Origin: Pararobbsia alpina
GTDB taxonomy: Bacteria > Pseudomonadota > Gammaproteobacteria > Burkholderiales > Burkholderiaceae
Direction of reading: 5' to 3'
Assembly (NCBI RefSeq): GCF_902859895.1
Contig: NZ_CADIKM010000003.1
Span: 1 to 64,000, forward strand
Length of the DNA stretch: 64,000 bases
Shown: positions 47,109 through 58,197 of the stretch, piece by piece
How positions within the stretch are numbered: position 1 is the stretch's first letter
Layout: every line of letters starts with the position of its first letter
The notes under the pieces: generated by a model
What the model was told of the DNA's origin: nothing
The model's input: only the letters and a program-made list of their open reading frames with translations
Database searches by the model: none
Program-made: the position numbers and the translations under genes

Positions 47109-48308
47109 ATGAGCAAACATTTACAGGATGCCTATATCGTCGCGGCGAGCCGCACGCCGATCGGCAAGGCGCCGCGCGGCGCGTTGCGCAACACACGTCC
47201 CGACGAACTGCTGGTGCACGCGATCCGTTCGGCGCTCGCGCAGGTGCCGGGGCTCGATACCAGCCTGATCGAAGATGCGATCATCGGCTGCGCGATTCCC
47301 GAAGGCGAGCAGGGCCTGAACATCGCGCGCCTCGGTGCGTTGCTGTCGGGTCTGCCGAACACGGTCGGCGGCGTCACGGTGAACCGCTTCTGCGCTTCCG
47401 GGGTGACCGCGCTTGCGATGGCGGCCGACCGTATCCGCGTCGGCGAGTCGGACGTGATGATCGCCGGCGGGGTCGAGTCGATGAGCATGGTGCCGATGAT
47501 GGGCAACAAGCCGTCGATGTCGCCGCATATCTTCGAGCGCGACGAGAATATCGGGATCGCCTACGGCATGGGTCTCACCGCCGAACGCGTGGCCGAGCAA
47601 TGGAAGATCAGCCGCGATGCACAGGACCAGTTCTCACTCGAGTCGCACCAGAAGGCACTGAAAGCGCAGCAGGCCGGTGAATTCGATGCCGAGATCGCGC
47701 CGTTCACGGTGCTCGAGCGTACGCCCGACCTGTCGAGCGGAGAGGTCAGGATCCGCGAGCGCGAGATCCGGCTCGACGAAGGTCCGCGTGCCGATACGTC
47801 GATCGAGGGACTCGCGAAACTGCGTACCGTCTTCGCGAACAAGGGTTCGGTCACTGCGGGCAACAGCTCGCAGACCTCGGACGGTTCGGGCGCGCTGATC
47901 GTCGTGTCGGAGAAGATCCTCAAGCAGTTCAACCTGACACCGCTCGCGCGCTTTGTGAGCTTCGCCGTACGCGGTGTGCCGCCTGAGATCATGGGGATCG
48001 GGCCGAAGGAAGCGATTCCCGCGGCGCTCAAGGCGGCCGGTCTCAAGCAGGACGACATCGACTGGCTCGAACTCAACGAAGCGTTCGCCGCGCAGTCGCT
48101 CGCGGTGATCCAGGACCTGGGTCTCGACCGCTCGAAGGTCAACCCGATGGGCGGTGCGATTGCGCTCGGCCATCCGCTCGGCGCGACCGGCGCGATCCGC
48201 GCGGCAACCGTCGTGCATGCGCTGCGCCGGCATAACCTGAAGTACGGCATGGTGACGATGTGTGTTGGGACGGGCATGGGCGCGGCGGGTATTCTCGAGC
48301 GCGTTTGA
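47109..48308 (+). CDS. acetyl-CoA C-acyltransferase (thiolase)
   Basis: 399 residues from ATG 47109, with AGGAG upstream. The acylated cysteine is C95 (NRFCASGVTAL); the catalytic histidine is in GHPLGATGAIR near 355 and the second cysteine in CVGTGMGAAGI near 386. It performs the last thiolytic step of beta-oxidation. Followed by a terminator, so the operon probably ends here. Confidence 0.95.
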   Translation: MSKHLQDAYIVAASRTPIGKAPRGALRNTRPDELLVHAIRSALAQVPGLDTSLIEDAIIGCAIPEGEQGLNIARLGALLSGLPNTVGGVTVNRFCASGVTALAMAADRIRVGESDVMIAGGVESMSMVPMMGNKPSMSPHIFERDENIGIAYGMGLTAERVAEQWKISRDAQDQFSLESHQKALKAQQAGEFDAEIAPFTVLERTPDLSSGEVRIREREIRLDEGPRADTSIEGLAKLRTVFANKGSVTAGNSSQTSDGSGALIVVSEKILKQFNLTPLARFVSFAVRGVPPEIMGIGPKEAIPAALKAAGLKQDDIDWLELNEAFAAQSLAVIQDLGLDRSKVNPMGGAIALGHPLGATGAIRAATVVHALRRHNLKYGMVTMCVGTGMGAAGILERV

Positions 48309-48336
48309 CGGGCTGATGGGCGGGCCGTGCGCCTCG

Positions 48337-48364
48337 AACGGCCTGCCGGTGTGCAGGCCGTTTG
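48337..48364 (+). terminator. Rho-independent terminator after the thiolase gene
   Basis: Stem AACGGCCTGC (48337-48346) with GCAGGCCGTT (48353-48362), 6-base loop, followed by TTGTCTAT. It lies 28 bp after the thiolase stop codon. Confidence 0.75.
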
Positions 48365-48455
48365 TCTATATGGGCCGGGCCTGAAGCGCCTTCGTCCGCA
48401 CTTCCATGCAGGTGACACGCGCTTCGAGCAGTGAATCGCAGTCAAGGAGACGGAC

Positions 48456-49244
48456 ATGGAGACAAAAGTGGAAACAGGCACCGATATCATCGTGAGCCGG
48501 GACGAAGGCGTCCTGACGATCGCGTTCAATCGCGTGGCGAAGAAGAACGCGATCACGGTCGCGATGTATCGGGCGATGGCCGATGGGCTTGCCGAGGCGG
48601 CTGCGGATCCGGCCGTGCGCGCGATCCTGCTGCGTGGCGACGAGACCGTGTTCTGCGCGGGCAATGACCTGGCTGATTTCATGAAGAACCCGCCGAGCGG
48701 GCAGGATGCGCCGGTGTTCCAGTTCCTGCAGGGTATCGCGAGCACGCGCAAGCCGGTCGTCGCGGCGGTCGCGGGTGCGGCCATCGGCATCGGCACGACG
48801 ATGCTGCTCCATTGCGACCTCGTCTATGCGGCCGAGAATGCACGCTTCTCGCTGCCCTTCGCGCAGTTGGGCCTGTGTCCCGAAGCGGCCTCGAGCATCT
48901 TGCTGCCGCAATTGGCCGGCTATCACCGCGCGGCCGAGAAGCTATTGCTTGGCGAGGCGTTCGATGCGAGCGAGGCCCTGGACATGGGGCTCGTGAACCG
49001 CGTGTTGCCGGTCGAGAGGCTCAATGCGTTTGCGCTCGGGCAGGCGAAGAAGCTCGCCGCGCTGCCGCCGTCGTCGTTGCGTGCGACAAAGAGTCTGATG
49101 AAGGATGCAAACCGCGAGGCAATCCTTGCGCGGATCGTCGAGGAGGGCGTGCAGTTCAGCAAGATGTTGTTGGCACCGGAAGCGCGCGAGGCGCTGACGG
49201 CATTCGCCGAGAAGCGGCGGGCGGACTTTTCGAAGTTCGATTGA
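48456..49244 (+). CDS. enoyl-CoA hydratase/isomerase family protein
   Basis: 262 residues, crotonase fold. Oxyanion-hole segments are AGNDLADFMKN and AGAAIGIGTTMLLHCDLVYA. The position normally held by the catalytic glutamates has LPFAQLGLCPEAASSILLP, so the exact reaction (hydratase or isomerase) is open. It follows the beta-oxidation operon behind its terminator and thus likely has its own promoter. It is the last core gene before the putative island. Confidence 0.9.
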   Translation: METKVETGTDIIVSRDEGVLTIAFNRVAKKNAITVAMYRAMADGLAEAAADPAVRAILLRGDETVFCAGNDLADFMKNPPSGQDAPVFQFLQGIASTRKPVVAAVAGAAIGIGTTMLLHCDLVYAAENARFSLPFAQLGLCPEAASSILLPQLAGYHRAAEKLLLGEAFDASEALDMGLVNRVLPVERLNAFALGQAKKLAALPPSSLRATKSLMKDANREAILARIVEEGVQFSKMLLAPEAREALTAFAEKRRADFSKFD

Positions 49245-49299
49245 ACGGTTGATCCGGACGCTGCGATCGTTGCATGGGCTGGCGAGGCGCAGATGCGGG

Positions 49300-49696
49300 G
49301 GAGACTTGCGCTGCAGCGAGGGCCGCGCGCATTCGTCTCGAAAACAACGCTCGAAAGTAGTCTTCAACGAGGTCTTGGGCGAGTTTTCGGTCAACGCGCG
49401 GCTCGCCGTTCTCTTGCAGCTGTTGGAATCCCGCACGTTACCATCCAGGGGCTGCGCCGTTCGTTCGGAACGCTCTCGGAGTGGGCTGAGTGTCCTTTTG
49501 GTGTGGTCGCACAATCCAGGGGCATAGGCCGACAGCATTTGCCGAGAAGCATTATCGGCGCCGACCGCTCGACCTCCTCCGCATGTGGCACGATAAGATC
49601 GAATCCTGGATGCTGGAGCAGGCCGGCATCCCATCTATGGCGTCGTCGCACACGACGGCATCCGCTCTATCCAAGTTGAACGACAAGGTAGCTTGA
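49300..49696 (+). pseudogene. tyrosine recombinase (integrase) C-terminal remnant, frameshifted
   Basis: One frame reads GIPHVTIQGLRRSFGTLSEWAECPFGVVAQ and breaks off; the next frame continues IQGHRPTAFAEKHYRRRPLDLLRMWHDKIESWMLEQAGI. Together they give the C-terminal catalytic region of phage/island integrases, including the arginine (LRRSF), the GH histidine and the nucleophile tyrosine (HYRRR). One missing A near 49512 explains the frameshift. The histidine usually found just before GLRRSF is a glutamine here. The N-terminal two thirds is absent. Confidence 0.7.
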
Positions 49697-50665
49697 TGGC
49701 TGGCGAATTGATTCTTTACACGACTGATGATGGCACCGCCAGTATCCGCCTTCGAGCCGAGGGTGGGACCGTCTGGCTTAGCCAACTGGAGATGGCGGAC
49801 TTGTTCCAGACCTCCAAGCAAAATATCAGTTTGCATATCAAGAACGTACTTGCGGAGGGAGAGCTGGTCGAAACAGCAGTGGTCAAGGAATACTTGACAA
49901 CTGCCTCTGATGGCAAAAATTACAAGATCAAGGCGTACAACCTCGACATGACCTTGGCCGTAGGCTATCGAGTGCGATCGTTGCGCGGCACACAGTTTCG
50001 CCAATGGGCGACCACTCATCTTCGGGAGTATTTGATCAAGGGCTTCGTCATGGACGACGAACGCCTCAAAGAGCCGGGTGGCTGGGACTACTTCGACGAG
50101 TTGCTCGAACGCATCCGGGACATTCGTGCGTCCGAGAAGCGCTTCTATCAAAAGGTTCGAGACATCTACGTCACTGCGGTCGACTACGACGGCAAATCCG
50201 CCGCAGCGCAATTGTTCTTTCAAAAGGTCCAGAACAAGATGCTGTGGGCCATTACAGGGCATACGGCGGCTGAGCTGATCTCCGGCCGCGCCGACGCCGC
50301 GCAGCCGAACATGGGACTTAGCACGTTCAAGGGCAGTCGGGTGCGCCAAGGGGATGTCACGGTCGCCAAGAATTACCTTCAGCAGCCGGAAATGCGGAAG
50401 ACATGGCACGCCGACGCAAGCCATGACAATGAACGAGTGGGAAAGCAGGCTCGATGCCTTTCTTCAGTTCAATGAGCGCGAGATTCTGACCCATGCAGGA
50501 AAGGTCAGCGCGCAGGTTGCTGAGCGATTGGCACTCGAACGCTATGCTGAATTCGACTATCGGCGTCGCACAGCCGAGCGCTTGGCGGCAGATGCGGAGG
50601 ATGTTGATGCTCTGGAGCAAATCGAGCGACAGCTCGAAAAGAAATCTGAGGAACGCAAAAAGTAA
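49696..50665 (+). pseudogene. RhuM family protein, broken by internal deletion
   Basis: The first frame (MAGELILYTTDDGTASIRLR onward) carries the typical RhuM N-terminus: VWLSQLEMADLFQTSKQNIS, YNLDMTLAVGYRVRS, and to VTVAKNYL. It then runs into unrelated residues and stops at 50475. A second frame (MNEWESRLDAFLQFNEREIL, then HAGKVSAQVAERLA to the end at 50665) supplies the RhuM C-terminus. Between them the family usually has about 25 further residues, so a short deletion plus a frame change destroyed the gene. RhuM genes are often carried on mobile islands; their role is unclear. The 142 bp after it hold nothing I recognise. Confidence 0.75.
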
Positions 50666-50807
50666 TGTGATGGCGTGTCTTTGACGGCCGTGCTGTCTCG
50701 CTGCAAGCGTTCCATTTCGACCGCCGTCCGCGAAATATCCTCCTGTCGGCACTGCTGGTCGCAGTCTTTGCTGGGGGCATGCTCTATCAGGGGCGGAGTT
50801 GCCTGCG

Positions 50808-52979
50808 CTATGTGTTGGTTTCGGGGAGTAGCTTCACCTCATCGTTGCCTGCAAGCGCCAGGGTATGCCTCATAGGGGCACGGCGACAGCTGTCCGCAGG
50901 TAGACGCGTTCCTGCGCCAAGCAGCGCGCTCATTTCGTTTGCCGGCAACGGGCGGCTGAAGTAATAGCCTTGCATCGTGTCGCATCGATTGGTGTTCAGG
51001 AAATTCAACTGACCTTCCGTTTCCACGCCCTCGGCAACGGTCGTCATGTGGAGAGACTCAGCCATTGCGATGATCGACCTGGCAAGCGATGCCCCGTCAT
51101 CGGTGGTGACGTCGCAGATGAACGATCTATCGATCTTGACGACGTCGAACGAAAATTCCTTTAGATACGAGAGACTCGAGTATCCGGTGCCGAAGTCGTC
51201 CAGCGCCAGCACGACTCCGATTTCCTTGAGTTGTCGCAACGCTTTCACGGCTGTTTCCCTGTCTCGCATGAGCACGCTTTCGGTCAACTCCAGTTCCAGA
51301 TATCTGGCCGCGAGTCCGCTTTCAGCAAGGGCACTCAGAACGAGTTGCGGCACGTTTTGCTGCCGAAACTGCCGTGCGGACACGTTAACCGCCATGATCA
51401 AATCAGGATGTCCGGCGTCGTGCCACGCCTTCGCCTGGGCGCAGGCAGTCCTCAGTACCCATTCGCCAATCGGTATGATCAATCCTGTCTCTTCCGCGAG
51501 AGGAATGAAACTATCTGGCGGGATCAACCCGATTCCCGGACGACGCCAGCGTAGCAGCGCTTCAAGACCGCTGACCCGCCCACTTCCAAGATCCACCTTG
51601 GGTTGATAGTAGAGTTCCAGTTCGTGCTGCACGATAGCCTGGTGTAGCGCATTGATGAGTTCCGCCTGTTCCTCCACCTGAACACCCATTGCGCATGTAT
51701 AGATCTGATAGCAGTTTCTGCCGCTGTCTTTTGCGCTGTACAGCGCGGCATCGGCAGTCTTGAGCAGCATCTCGCTGCGGGTGCCTCCTTCCGGGTAGAC
51801 GCTCACCCCTATACTCGTCGTCACATGCAACTCGTGGCCTTCCACGACGAATGGCAGAGAAAACACATCCAGCACTTTCCTGGCGGCGAGCTCTACGTTC
51901 TCAGTCGACGTGAGCGCCGGCATCACGATGACAAACTCATCTCCTCCCAGCCTTGCCAGGGTATCGCCTTCGCGCACCGCGCCCTTTAGTCTGGCCGCGA
52001 CTGCCTGCAGCAGGCCATCTCCCACAGGGTGGCCAAAATTGTCGTTGATGAACTTGAATCGATCCAGATCGAGCAGCATCACAACCAGGCGCTGCACGGC
52101 GCGATGCGCCTGAGCGATTGATTGTGCAATGCGGTCGCTCAGCAGATTGCGGTTCGGCAGATCGGTCAGCGCGTCATGGTTGGCCAGATATTCGATCTGG
52201 GCTTCGTGCATCTTGCGTTCCGTAATGTCCTGCAAGGTGCCGCGCAGCACTACAGTGCGATCTTGCTCGCAGAATGCTTCGGCCCGCTGCAGGACAAATC
52301 GTTCGCTGCCGTCCGGACGAAAAATGCGATGTTCCAGTCCGAATTTGAGGCCCGCGGCATGCAGATTCATGAATGCGTGATTCAACTGGGGACGTTCCTC
52401 TTCGGGTACGCGTTGTATCAGGCAATTGAAGTTCGAAGGATCGGTTTCCGGATCAAGCCCTAGTATGCGGAACAGCTCCGGTGACCAGGAGCCCTCGGTG
52501 CTTCCTACGCGATATTCCCAGCTGCCGACGTGCGCCAACTCCTGGGCAAATGCGAGGCTTGCCTTGCTGCGCGCCAGATCTTCAAGCACGGTGCTCGCGC
52601 GTAACAGGTAACGCATGCGATAGCCGAGCAATTTCCAGCGCATTGGCTTGGAGACGAAGTCGGTTGCGCCTGCTTCAAAGGCACAGGTAATGGACTCATC
52701 GTCGTCGTTGCCGGTGAGAACGACAATCGGAATGCGCTCGCCGTCGGGTAATCCACGGATACGCCTGCAACATTCGAATCCGTCCATTCCGGGCATGCTG
52801 ACGTCCAGCAGTATCGCGTCGGGACGACGACGCTGGAATGCCGCAATGCCTTCAATGCCGCTTGCAGCTTCTTCCACACGAAAACCTTCGGGCTCGAGCG
52901 CCTCCACAACAAGCATGCGGGTCATCGCGTCGTCATCGACAATGAGGACCAACGGCAGGTCTTTGGTTTCTTCGTTCAT
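50808..52979 (-). CDS. response regulator with REC-PAS-GGDEF-EAL domains
   Basis: 723 residues. Receiver domain at about 8-125 with phosphoacceptor D59 ([13 protein letters not shown]). PAS/PAC domain at about 140-258. A GGDEF diguanylate cyclase domain has an intact GGDEF at 345-349, and an EAL phosphodiesterase domain has EAL at 473-475 and [14 protein letters not shown] near 594. Both catalytic motifs look intact, so it could make or break cyclic di-GMP; which dominates is not predictable. Its start overlaps the stop of the hybrid kinase upstream by 4 bp, so the kinase is the likely phosphodonor via its HPt domain. Confidence 0.93.
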   Translation of the reverse strand: MNEETKDLPLVLIVDDDAMTRMLVVEALEPEGFRVEEAASGIEGIAAFQRRRPDAILLDVSMPGMDGFECCRRIRGLPDGERIPIVVLTGNDDDESITCAFEAGATDFVSKPMRWKLLGYRMRYLLRASTVLEDLARSKASLAFAQELAHVGSWEYRVGSTEGSWSPELFRILGLDPETDPSNFNCLIQRVPEEERPQLNHAFMNLHAAGLKFGLEHRIFRPDGSERFVLQRAEAFCEQDRTVVLRGTLQDITERKMHEAQIEYLANHDALTDLPNRNLLSDRIAQSIAQAHRAVQRLVVMLLDLDRFKFINDNFGHPVGDGLLQAVAARLKGAVREGDTLARLGGDEFVIVMPALTSTENVELAARKVLDVFSLPFVVEGHELHVTTSIGVSVYPEGGTRSEMLLKTADAALYSAKDSGRNCYQIYTCAMGVQVEEQAELINALHQAIVQHELELYYQPKVDLGSGRVSGLEALLRWRRPGIGLIPPDSFIPLAEETGLIIPIGEWVLRTACAQAKAWHDAGHPDLIMAVNVSARQFRQQNVPQLVLSALAESGLAARYLELELTESVLMRDRETAVKALRQLKEIGVVLALDDFGTGYSSLSYLKEFSFDVVKIDRSFICDVTTDDGASLARSIIAMAESLHMTTVAEGVETEGQLNFLNTNRCDTMQGYYFSRPLPANEMSALLGAGTRLPADSCRRAPMRHTLALAGNDEVKLLPETNT

Positions 52980-55900
52980 GCCGCCACCTTTTCCAATGCT
53001 AGCGCCGCGAGGACGCGTTCGAGCTCCGCCGGCACACTGCCTAGCGGTGTACTCGCTGCGGCGACCCCGGAAGTGCGCGCGAGTTGCTCGATTTCACGAC
53101 ATTTCGCCTGAAGTACAACGGCGCCGACGTTCGCGCTGGTCGATTTCAGTGTGTGCGCGGCGTACCGCAAAGCTTCAGCGTCGCCCGCCACGAAGGCGTC
53201 GTGCATCGCGGCGAGCAGGCGGGGTGCGTCGAGCACAAACAGGTCGATAACCCGGGTGAGCACGTCGGGTCGGCCGGGTTTTTGCAGGTCGCGCAACGCT
53301 TGCAGTGCTTTAGGATCGATTGTGACCGGGTCACTCTCGTGGGAGGCTGCCGCGTCAGGGGCGTTGATCCCAAAACCGTCTCGCGCGATTTCCGTGGGCT
53401 TGATCCAGTGCACAAGAGTCGCCAGCAAGACATCACGGCGCACGGGTTTGGAAACGTAATCGTCCATGCCTGCTTCAAGGCAGCGTTCCTTGTCGCCGCT
53501 AACGACGTTTGCGGTCATCGCAATGATGGGAATGCGTCGGCGACCCGTTTCGAGTTCTTGCCGGCGTAGCGTGCGAGTTGCCACAAAGCCGTCCATTTCG
53601 GGCATTTGACAATCCATCAATACGATATCGAATTCGTTGTTCGCGAGTGTCGACAGCACCTCAAGACCGTTCCCGGCGACGGTGACGCTGTACCCCGCGC
53701 CCTCGAGCATCGCCACCGCGATTTCCTGATTGACTGCGTTGTCCTCCGCCAATAGCACCCGGGTCGTTGCCTTGGCGCAGCAAGGCGCAGTGGACGCGGG
53801 TGCCGGAATCGATGTCGGAGTGACGCCCGTGCCTGCGTACGGCGCGGTATCTGGCGTGGCAAAACCGATTGCCGCTGCGATGCTGGCATAGAGATCGGAT
53901 CCACGTACCGGTCGGCTAAGACAGTGGCTAACGCCCAGCTGGCGCGCAAGGCCGAAATTGTCCGAAGCGTCGAATGAGGTGAGCAGGACGATGCTCAGTG
54001 GCGCGAGCGCAGCGTCGGCTCTAATCGCCCGGACCAGTTCGATGCCATCCATCACTGGCATTCGCACGTCGATGATCGCCACGTCGAAGAGCCTGCCGTT
54101 GGCCGTCGCGTCTCGCAGATGATTCAATGCTTCGACGCCGTTCGAGGCGCTCGTCGCATTCATGCTCCATTCGCGTGCGTGTTCCAGCAAAATGCTGCGG
54201 TCGGTCGCGCCGTCGTCGACAATCAATACGCTCCTGCCGGCGAGGGAGCCTCGTACGGCGGGGGCCACGAACGAGCCCTTGCCGGTGAGCCGCTCGAGGC
54301 GCAGCGCAACCGAGAACGTCGAACCTTTACCGGGTGTCGTCTCCAACGCTATCGTCCCGCCCATCAATTCGGCAAGCTGTCTGGAGATAGAGAGCCCGAG
54401 GCCGGTCCCGCCGTACTTGCGCGAAGTCGAACTGTCCGCCTGCCGGAAAGGTTGAAACAGGTTCGCGGCGATCTCCGGCGCGATCCCTATACCGGTGTCG
54501 GAGACCGACAAACAGATTCGATCCTGCTCGTCGCAGTACGCATCGACGACAATTCCCCCACGTTCGGTGAACTTGATCGCATTGTTGATCAGATTCGTGA
54601 GGATCTGCCGCAACCGAACCGGGTCGCCGCGAACCCGTTCCGGAAGATCGTCGCTCCCGCGGCCAACGAGACTCAGGCCCTTGCGTTGGGCGCTATGAGA
54701 GAACAGTGCGATCACGTCGTCGATCGACTGTCGCAGATTGAATTCGACATGTTCCAGTGTCAGCTTGCCTGCTTCGATCTTCGAAAAATCCAGAATGTCG
54801 TCGATGATGGTGAGCAGCGTCTCGCCCGAACGGTATACCGTATCGAGGAAACGCCGTTGCTTCGGGGTTAGCTCCGTAAGCAGCAATAACTCGGTCATCC
54901 CCAGTACGCCGTTCATGGGCGTGCGGATTTCGTGGCTCATCTTGGCCAGAAACTCGGACTTCGCCCGGTTGCCGGCCTGAGCCTGCTCGCTCACCAGCTT
55001 GAGCTGGGCATCGCGTTGCTCGATATTCTCGAGCATGCCGTTAAAGCCGTTGATCAATACGCCGATCTCGTCCGTGCTGTGTTCCAGCACGCGCAACGAG
55101 AGATCGCTATCGCCTCGTATCCGTTCGATAGTGTCGGTCAGCTTCGAAAGGGGGCGGGAAATCGTCGTTCCAATTTTGGTGTTGGCAAAGATTCCAGCAA
55201 GAGACAACAGCGCCGACGCCATCAAAATAGCCACGAAGGAACGGTTTTCCGACTCCTGTACCTTCGCAATCATGTCCTGTTGCTGGCTGCTGATTCTTTC
55301 CACTTGCAGGTCGCCGTACTCCACCTGTCTTTTCGAGATGGTATTGATCTGGTCAACGATCCTGAGGAGCGCACTATCGCTCGCCAGCACACGAGCCTTC
55401 GCGGTAATGATGCTTTCCGTCGCCTCATCGACTATGTCGATAAGCTGGCCGATGGAATTTGCGTCGGCGATCGACGCGCTCTGCGCTATTTTTGATAGCT
55501 CGGTCGACAATAAAATTGCGCCCTTTCTCAGCTCGGCGTTGTCGGCCCGTGCACCGGCCGCCTTCATGCGGAATTCCGCGGCGGATGCGCTCGAGATAAC
55601 TCTTCCAACTTCACCGTTCGACTCGCGAAGATCGATGTGGATCCTGCTTGCCGTATCTTTCACGCGCCTGGCGTTCTGGAAGAAATGATTGGCCGCCGCA
55701 AGCTTCTGGCGTTCGTCCACCAGCTGCATCTCGATCGGGTCAATCGCATCTGAAATCTGCAGATTGACGGACTCGAGACCGTCCAGAATATTGGCCTTGA
55801 GTGCCTGGTATCCGGCTTCCGATTTTGCGTCTGCAAATACCCTCGTGCGCAATGCGATCAATCCGTTGTCGTCATCCAGCACGCGTCCGGCCAATGCGGA

Positions 55901-56638
55901 AATGGTCTGGCGTACCGCGCTGGATTCCGTTCGTTCTCCCTGTGTTTCAGCAAGATTGTCGATTCCTTCGGCCACAGCCTTCATACGTTCCTTCAAGGGC
56001 GTGAGTTTGTAGCGGTTCTTTACTGCTTCAATCTCCCCGATGATGATGATCATGTCCTTCACGTGCGACCGGATATCGGTCAGTCTTTTTATCCCCTCAT
56101 ATGACGTAAGGCTAGCTCGCTGGGCTTCGGTGGCGACCGTCTCTGCCTGAGTATTCAAGGTTTCGATCTTCGTTTCGATGGTGCGGATCGATCGTTCGAG
56201 ACTGTCAAGCGTGTTCTGAACGTTGGTAGCCTCGGATCTGAATATCTTCGTATCGTTCAAACGCTCACTGACCGCGTTATTCATCAAGCCTTGCATGTCC
56301 TTTAACGTGGCCGGCCTGATCTCAATGGAGTGCTTGTCCAGTTGCTGGATTTCAATCGTGATGGCTTCGATAGACTTGATATTGGCATCGAGTTCAGCGG
56401 AAAACTGTTCCTGTTGCGCGCCATCCGTCGACATGCCGAGTCTGAGAAAATTGCTTGAAACTATCTCGGTCGTGCGCAGCAGTTCGCCCATCTTCAATTG
56501 CTGTGGCACAGACTCGGTAGTCAGTCTATGCACGCTTGAAGCCACGCTTTTCAGCGCGAACAGGCTGGCCACCGCTATCGCCGCCATCCCCAGCAGAAGT
56601 AGCCAGGTGCTGGCGAGCAGTTTTGTCTTGATTCGCAC
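52976..56638 (-). CDS. TorS-like hybrid sensor histidine kinase
   Basis: 1220 residues. N-terminal helix TM1 (about 8-30), a ~435-residue periplasmic, mainly helical coiled sensor region, TM2 (about 468-486), HAMP (about 489-541). Then HisKA with phospho-accepting H569 ([11 protein letters not shown]), HATPase ([24 protein letters not shown]), receiver 1 with D857, receiver 2 with D1009, and a C-terminal HPt domain with H1162 ([12 protein letters not shown]). The long helical periplasmic domain resembles TorS-type sensors that read a periplasmic binding protein. One such protein is encoded 60 bp upstream, and the output regulator follows with a 4-bp overlap. Confidence 0.93.
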   Translation of the reverse strand: MRIKTKLLASTWLLLLGMAAIAVASLFALKSVASSVHRLTTESVPQQLKMGELLRTTEIVSSNFLRLGMSTDGAQQEQFSAELDANIKSIEAITIEIQQLDKHSIEIRPATLKDMQGLMNNAVSERLNDTKIFRSEATNVQNTLDSLERSIRTIETKIETLNTQAETVATEAQRASLTSYEGIKRLTDIRSHVKDMIIIIGEIEAVKNRYKLTPLKERMKAVAEGIDNLAETQGERTESSAVRQTISALAGRVLDDDNGLIALRTRVFADAKSEAGYQALKANILDGLESVNLQISDAIDPIEMQLVDERQKLAAANHFFQNARRVKDTASRIHIDLRESNGEVGRVISSASAAEFRMKAAGARADNAELRKGAILLSTELSKIAQSASIADANSIGQLIDIVDEATESIITAKARVLASDSALLRIVDQINTISKRQVEYGDLQVERISSQQQDMIAKVQESENRSFVAILMASALLSLAGIFANTKIGTTISRPLSKLTDTIERIRGDSDLSLRVLEHSTDEIGVLINGFNGMLENIEQRDAQLKLVSEQAQAGNRAKSEFLAKMSHEIRTPMNGVLGMTELLLLTELTPKQRRFLDTVYRSGETLLTIIDDILDFSKIEAGKLTLEHVEFNLRQSIDDVIALFSHSAQRKGLSLVGRGSDDLPERVRGDPVRLRQILTNLINNAIKFTERGGIVVDAYCDEQDRICLSVSDTGIGIAPEIAANLFQPFRQADSSTSRKYGGTGLGLSISRQLAELMGGTIALETTPGKGSTFSVALRLERLTGKGSFVAPAVRGSLAGRSVLIVDDGATDRSILLEHAREWSMNATSASNGVEALNHLRDATANGRLFDVAIIDVRMPVMDGIELVRAIRADAALAPLSIVLLTSFDASDNFGLARQLGVSHCLSRPVRGSDLYASIAAAIGFATPDTAPYAGTGVTPTSIPAPASTAPCCAKATTRVLLAEDNAVNQEIAVAMLEGAGYSVTVAGNGLEVLSTLANNEFDIVLMDCQMPEMDGFVATRTLRRQELETGRRRIPIIAMTANVVSGDKERCLEAGMDDYVSKPVRRDVLLATLVHWIKPTEIARDGFGINAPDAAASHESDPVTIDPKALQALRDLQKPGRPDVLTRVIDLFVLDAPRLLAAMHDAFVAGDAEALRYAAHTLKSTSANVGAVVLQAKCREIEQLARTSGVAAASTPLGSVPAELERVLAALALEKVAA

Positions 56639-56698
56639 GAAAGCCTCACTTGGGTATCACGCAGCGCGCTTCGACAGGTGGAGAGACGTTTCCTTCCC

Positions 56699-57853
56699 CT
56701 ATCGGGGAATCGTTTTAATCGATGCGATCTTGCCTTGCGATATCTGGGTCAAAAAGACTGCATCGGAACCCTGATGATCTTCCTGGGAGAAGTCAATTTG
56801 CATGCCGCCGATATCCAGCGCCCTGATCGATTCGAAAGCCGTGATCAAACCGGCGCGCGTCAACGCAGGCCCGGCTTTTTCGAGCGCGATCACCATCATC
56901 TTGGCGGTAATGCAGCCTTCGAAATTGACGAATCCGAGTTTTTCGCCTGGGACATGCTTCGCAAGCAGCGCTGCGCATTCTCTGGCGAGCGGCAGGCTGC
57001 GATCGCCTGGAAGAGGGACGACTTGCGATATTACGACTCCATCGCCGTTTGCTCCGACCAGTTGCACCAGGTTGTCGGTTCCGGCAAAGGACACCGTCGC
57101 CAAACTGGCCTTAAGCCCTTCAGCCTTGGCACTCTTGATGAAAACCGAGAGCGATGCATACGTGCCGACCATGATCACCACATCCGGGTTGCTTTCGATC
57201 AAGGCACCCAGTCCCGCCTTGACAGCAGTCGTGCCGCGTTGGAAAGCGGCTTTTGCTATGACATCCATACCGCGACGTTTCAAAGCCCTTTCCGTTCCCG
57301 CTAGCACAGCCAAACCAAAACTGTCGTCTTGGTAAAAGACTGTGAAACGCTTGGCACCTTTGTCCTTGATGAAGTGGTCGACCAGTACTTCGAGTTCGTC
57401 ATCGTAGCTCGCCCGGATATTGACAACCTCCGGAATGACCGGCTTGCGCAAGGTCATTGCTCCGGTGAACGGGCCTATGAGCGGCGTCCCGGTTTCTTTG
57501 ACGATAGGGAGGACAGCATTCGCGGTTGGCGTGCCGGTATATCCGAATAATGCGAAAACGTTTTGTTCCGCAATCATTTTTAGCGTCGCGTCGATTGCCT
57601 TGTTTGGGTCATACGCATCGTCGTCCACCAGCAAATTGATCTGTCGTCCGTAAATTCCACCATTTGCATTGGCTTCCCTGAACACTGCCAGTGCACCCGC
57701 GCGTATGCCTTGACCCAATGCCGATGCCTCACCGGATTGGGCGTTGACCATCCCCAGGCGAACCTCGGTGTCGGTAACGCCCGGCTCGGCAGCATAAAGC
57801 CGACCGACGGACATTAAGCCAGTCACAAAGAAAATGAGGAATTGCCTGATCAT
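56699..57853 (-). CDS. periplasmic ligand-binding protein (branched-chain amino-acid type), sensor-associated
   Basis: 384 residues with a signal peptide (MIRQFLIFFVTGLMSVGRLY, cleavage near YAA). The mature part has the Peripla_BP_6/LivJ-like fold: VRLGMVNAQSGEASALGQGI, GGIYGRQINLLVDDDAYDP, then FALFGYTGTPTANAVLP. No ABC permease or ATPase gene is near; instead a TorS-like hybrid kinase follows 60 bp downstream. By analogy with TorT/TorS and LuxP/LuxQ it probably binds a small molecule and presents it to the kinase's periplasmic domain. The ligand is unknown. The 344 bp upstream of it hold no gene I recognise. Confidence 0.88.
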   Translation of the reverse strand: MIRQFLIFFVTGLMSVGRLYAAEPGVTDTEVRLGMVNAQSGEASALGQGIRAGALAVFREANANGGIYGRQINLLVDDDAYDPNKAIDATLKMIAEQNVFALFGYTGTPTANAVLPIVKETGTPLIGPFTGAMTLRKPVIPEVVNIRASYDDELEVLVDHFIKDKGAKRFTVFYQDDSFGLAVLAGTERALKRRGMDVIAKAAFQRGTTAVKAGLGALIESNPDVVIMVGTYASLSVFIKSAKAEGLKASLATVSFAGTDNLVQLVGANGDGVVISQVVPLPGDRSLPLARECAALLAKHVPGEKLGFVNFEGCITAKMMVIALEKAGPALTRAGLITAFESIRALDIGGMQIDFSQEDHQGSDAVFLTQISQGKIASIKTIPR

Positions 57854-58197
57854 GAATTGCCCCTTTTACTCTCCGGTTCGTCGGTCGACAAAGCCTGCCA
57901 GACATCGATCGCAACACGCACGGTCAGCCGACATTTGCCCGTATCCATTGGCAAGGGCAGAAGCCTCATTTAGATCGGATTGTCACGGTGCTGCGAAATC
58001 TGTTAATCCAGCCACTGACCCGCTCATCTGGTCGGGGAAATTCGGCGCCGTCGAGGAAATTTATTCACCGAGAATGCGCAGTCTTTACTATCTGCTACCG
58101 GAGACGGTGATTCATGGCGCCTGCAATCGCATGAATTGCCGCACACTATTTAGATGCGACCCGGCCACTTAGGGGTCTCTTTCAATATCGGCGGAAT

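Noticed and set aside
44537-47116. Minus-strand open frame of 859 codons
   Set aside because: It is the antisense of the hydroxyacyl-CoA dehydrogenase/hydratase gene, which has intact motifs and ribosome binding sites.
50684-50966. Plus-strand frame after RhuM with a short hydrophobic stretch
   Set aside because: Most of it is antisense to the response-regulator C-terminus and there is no recognisable start or family.
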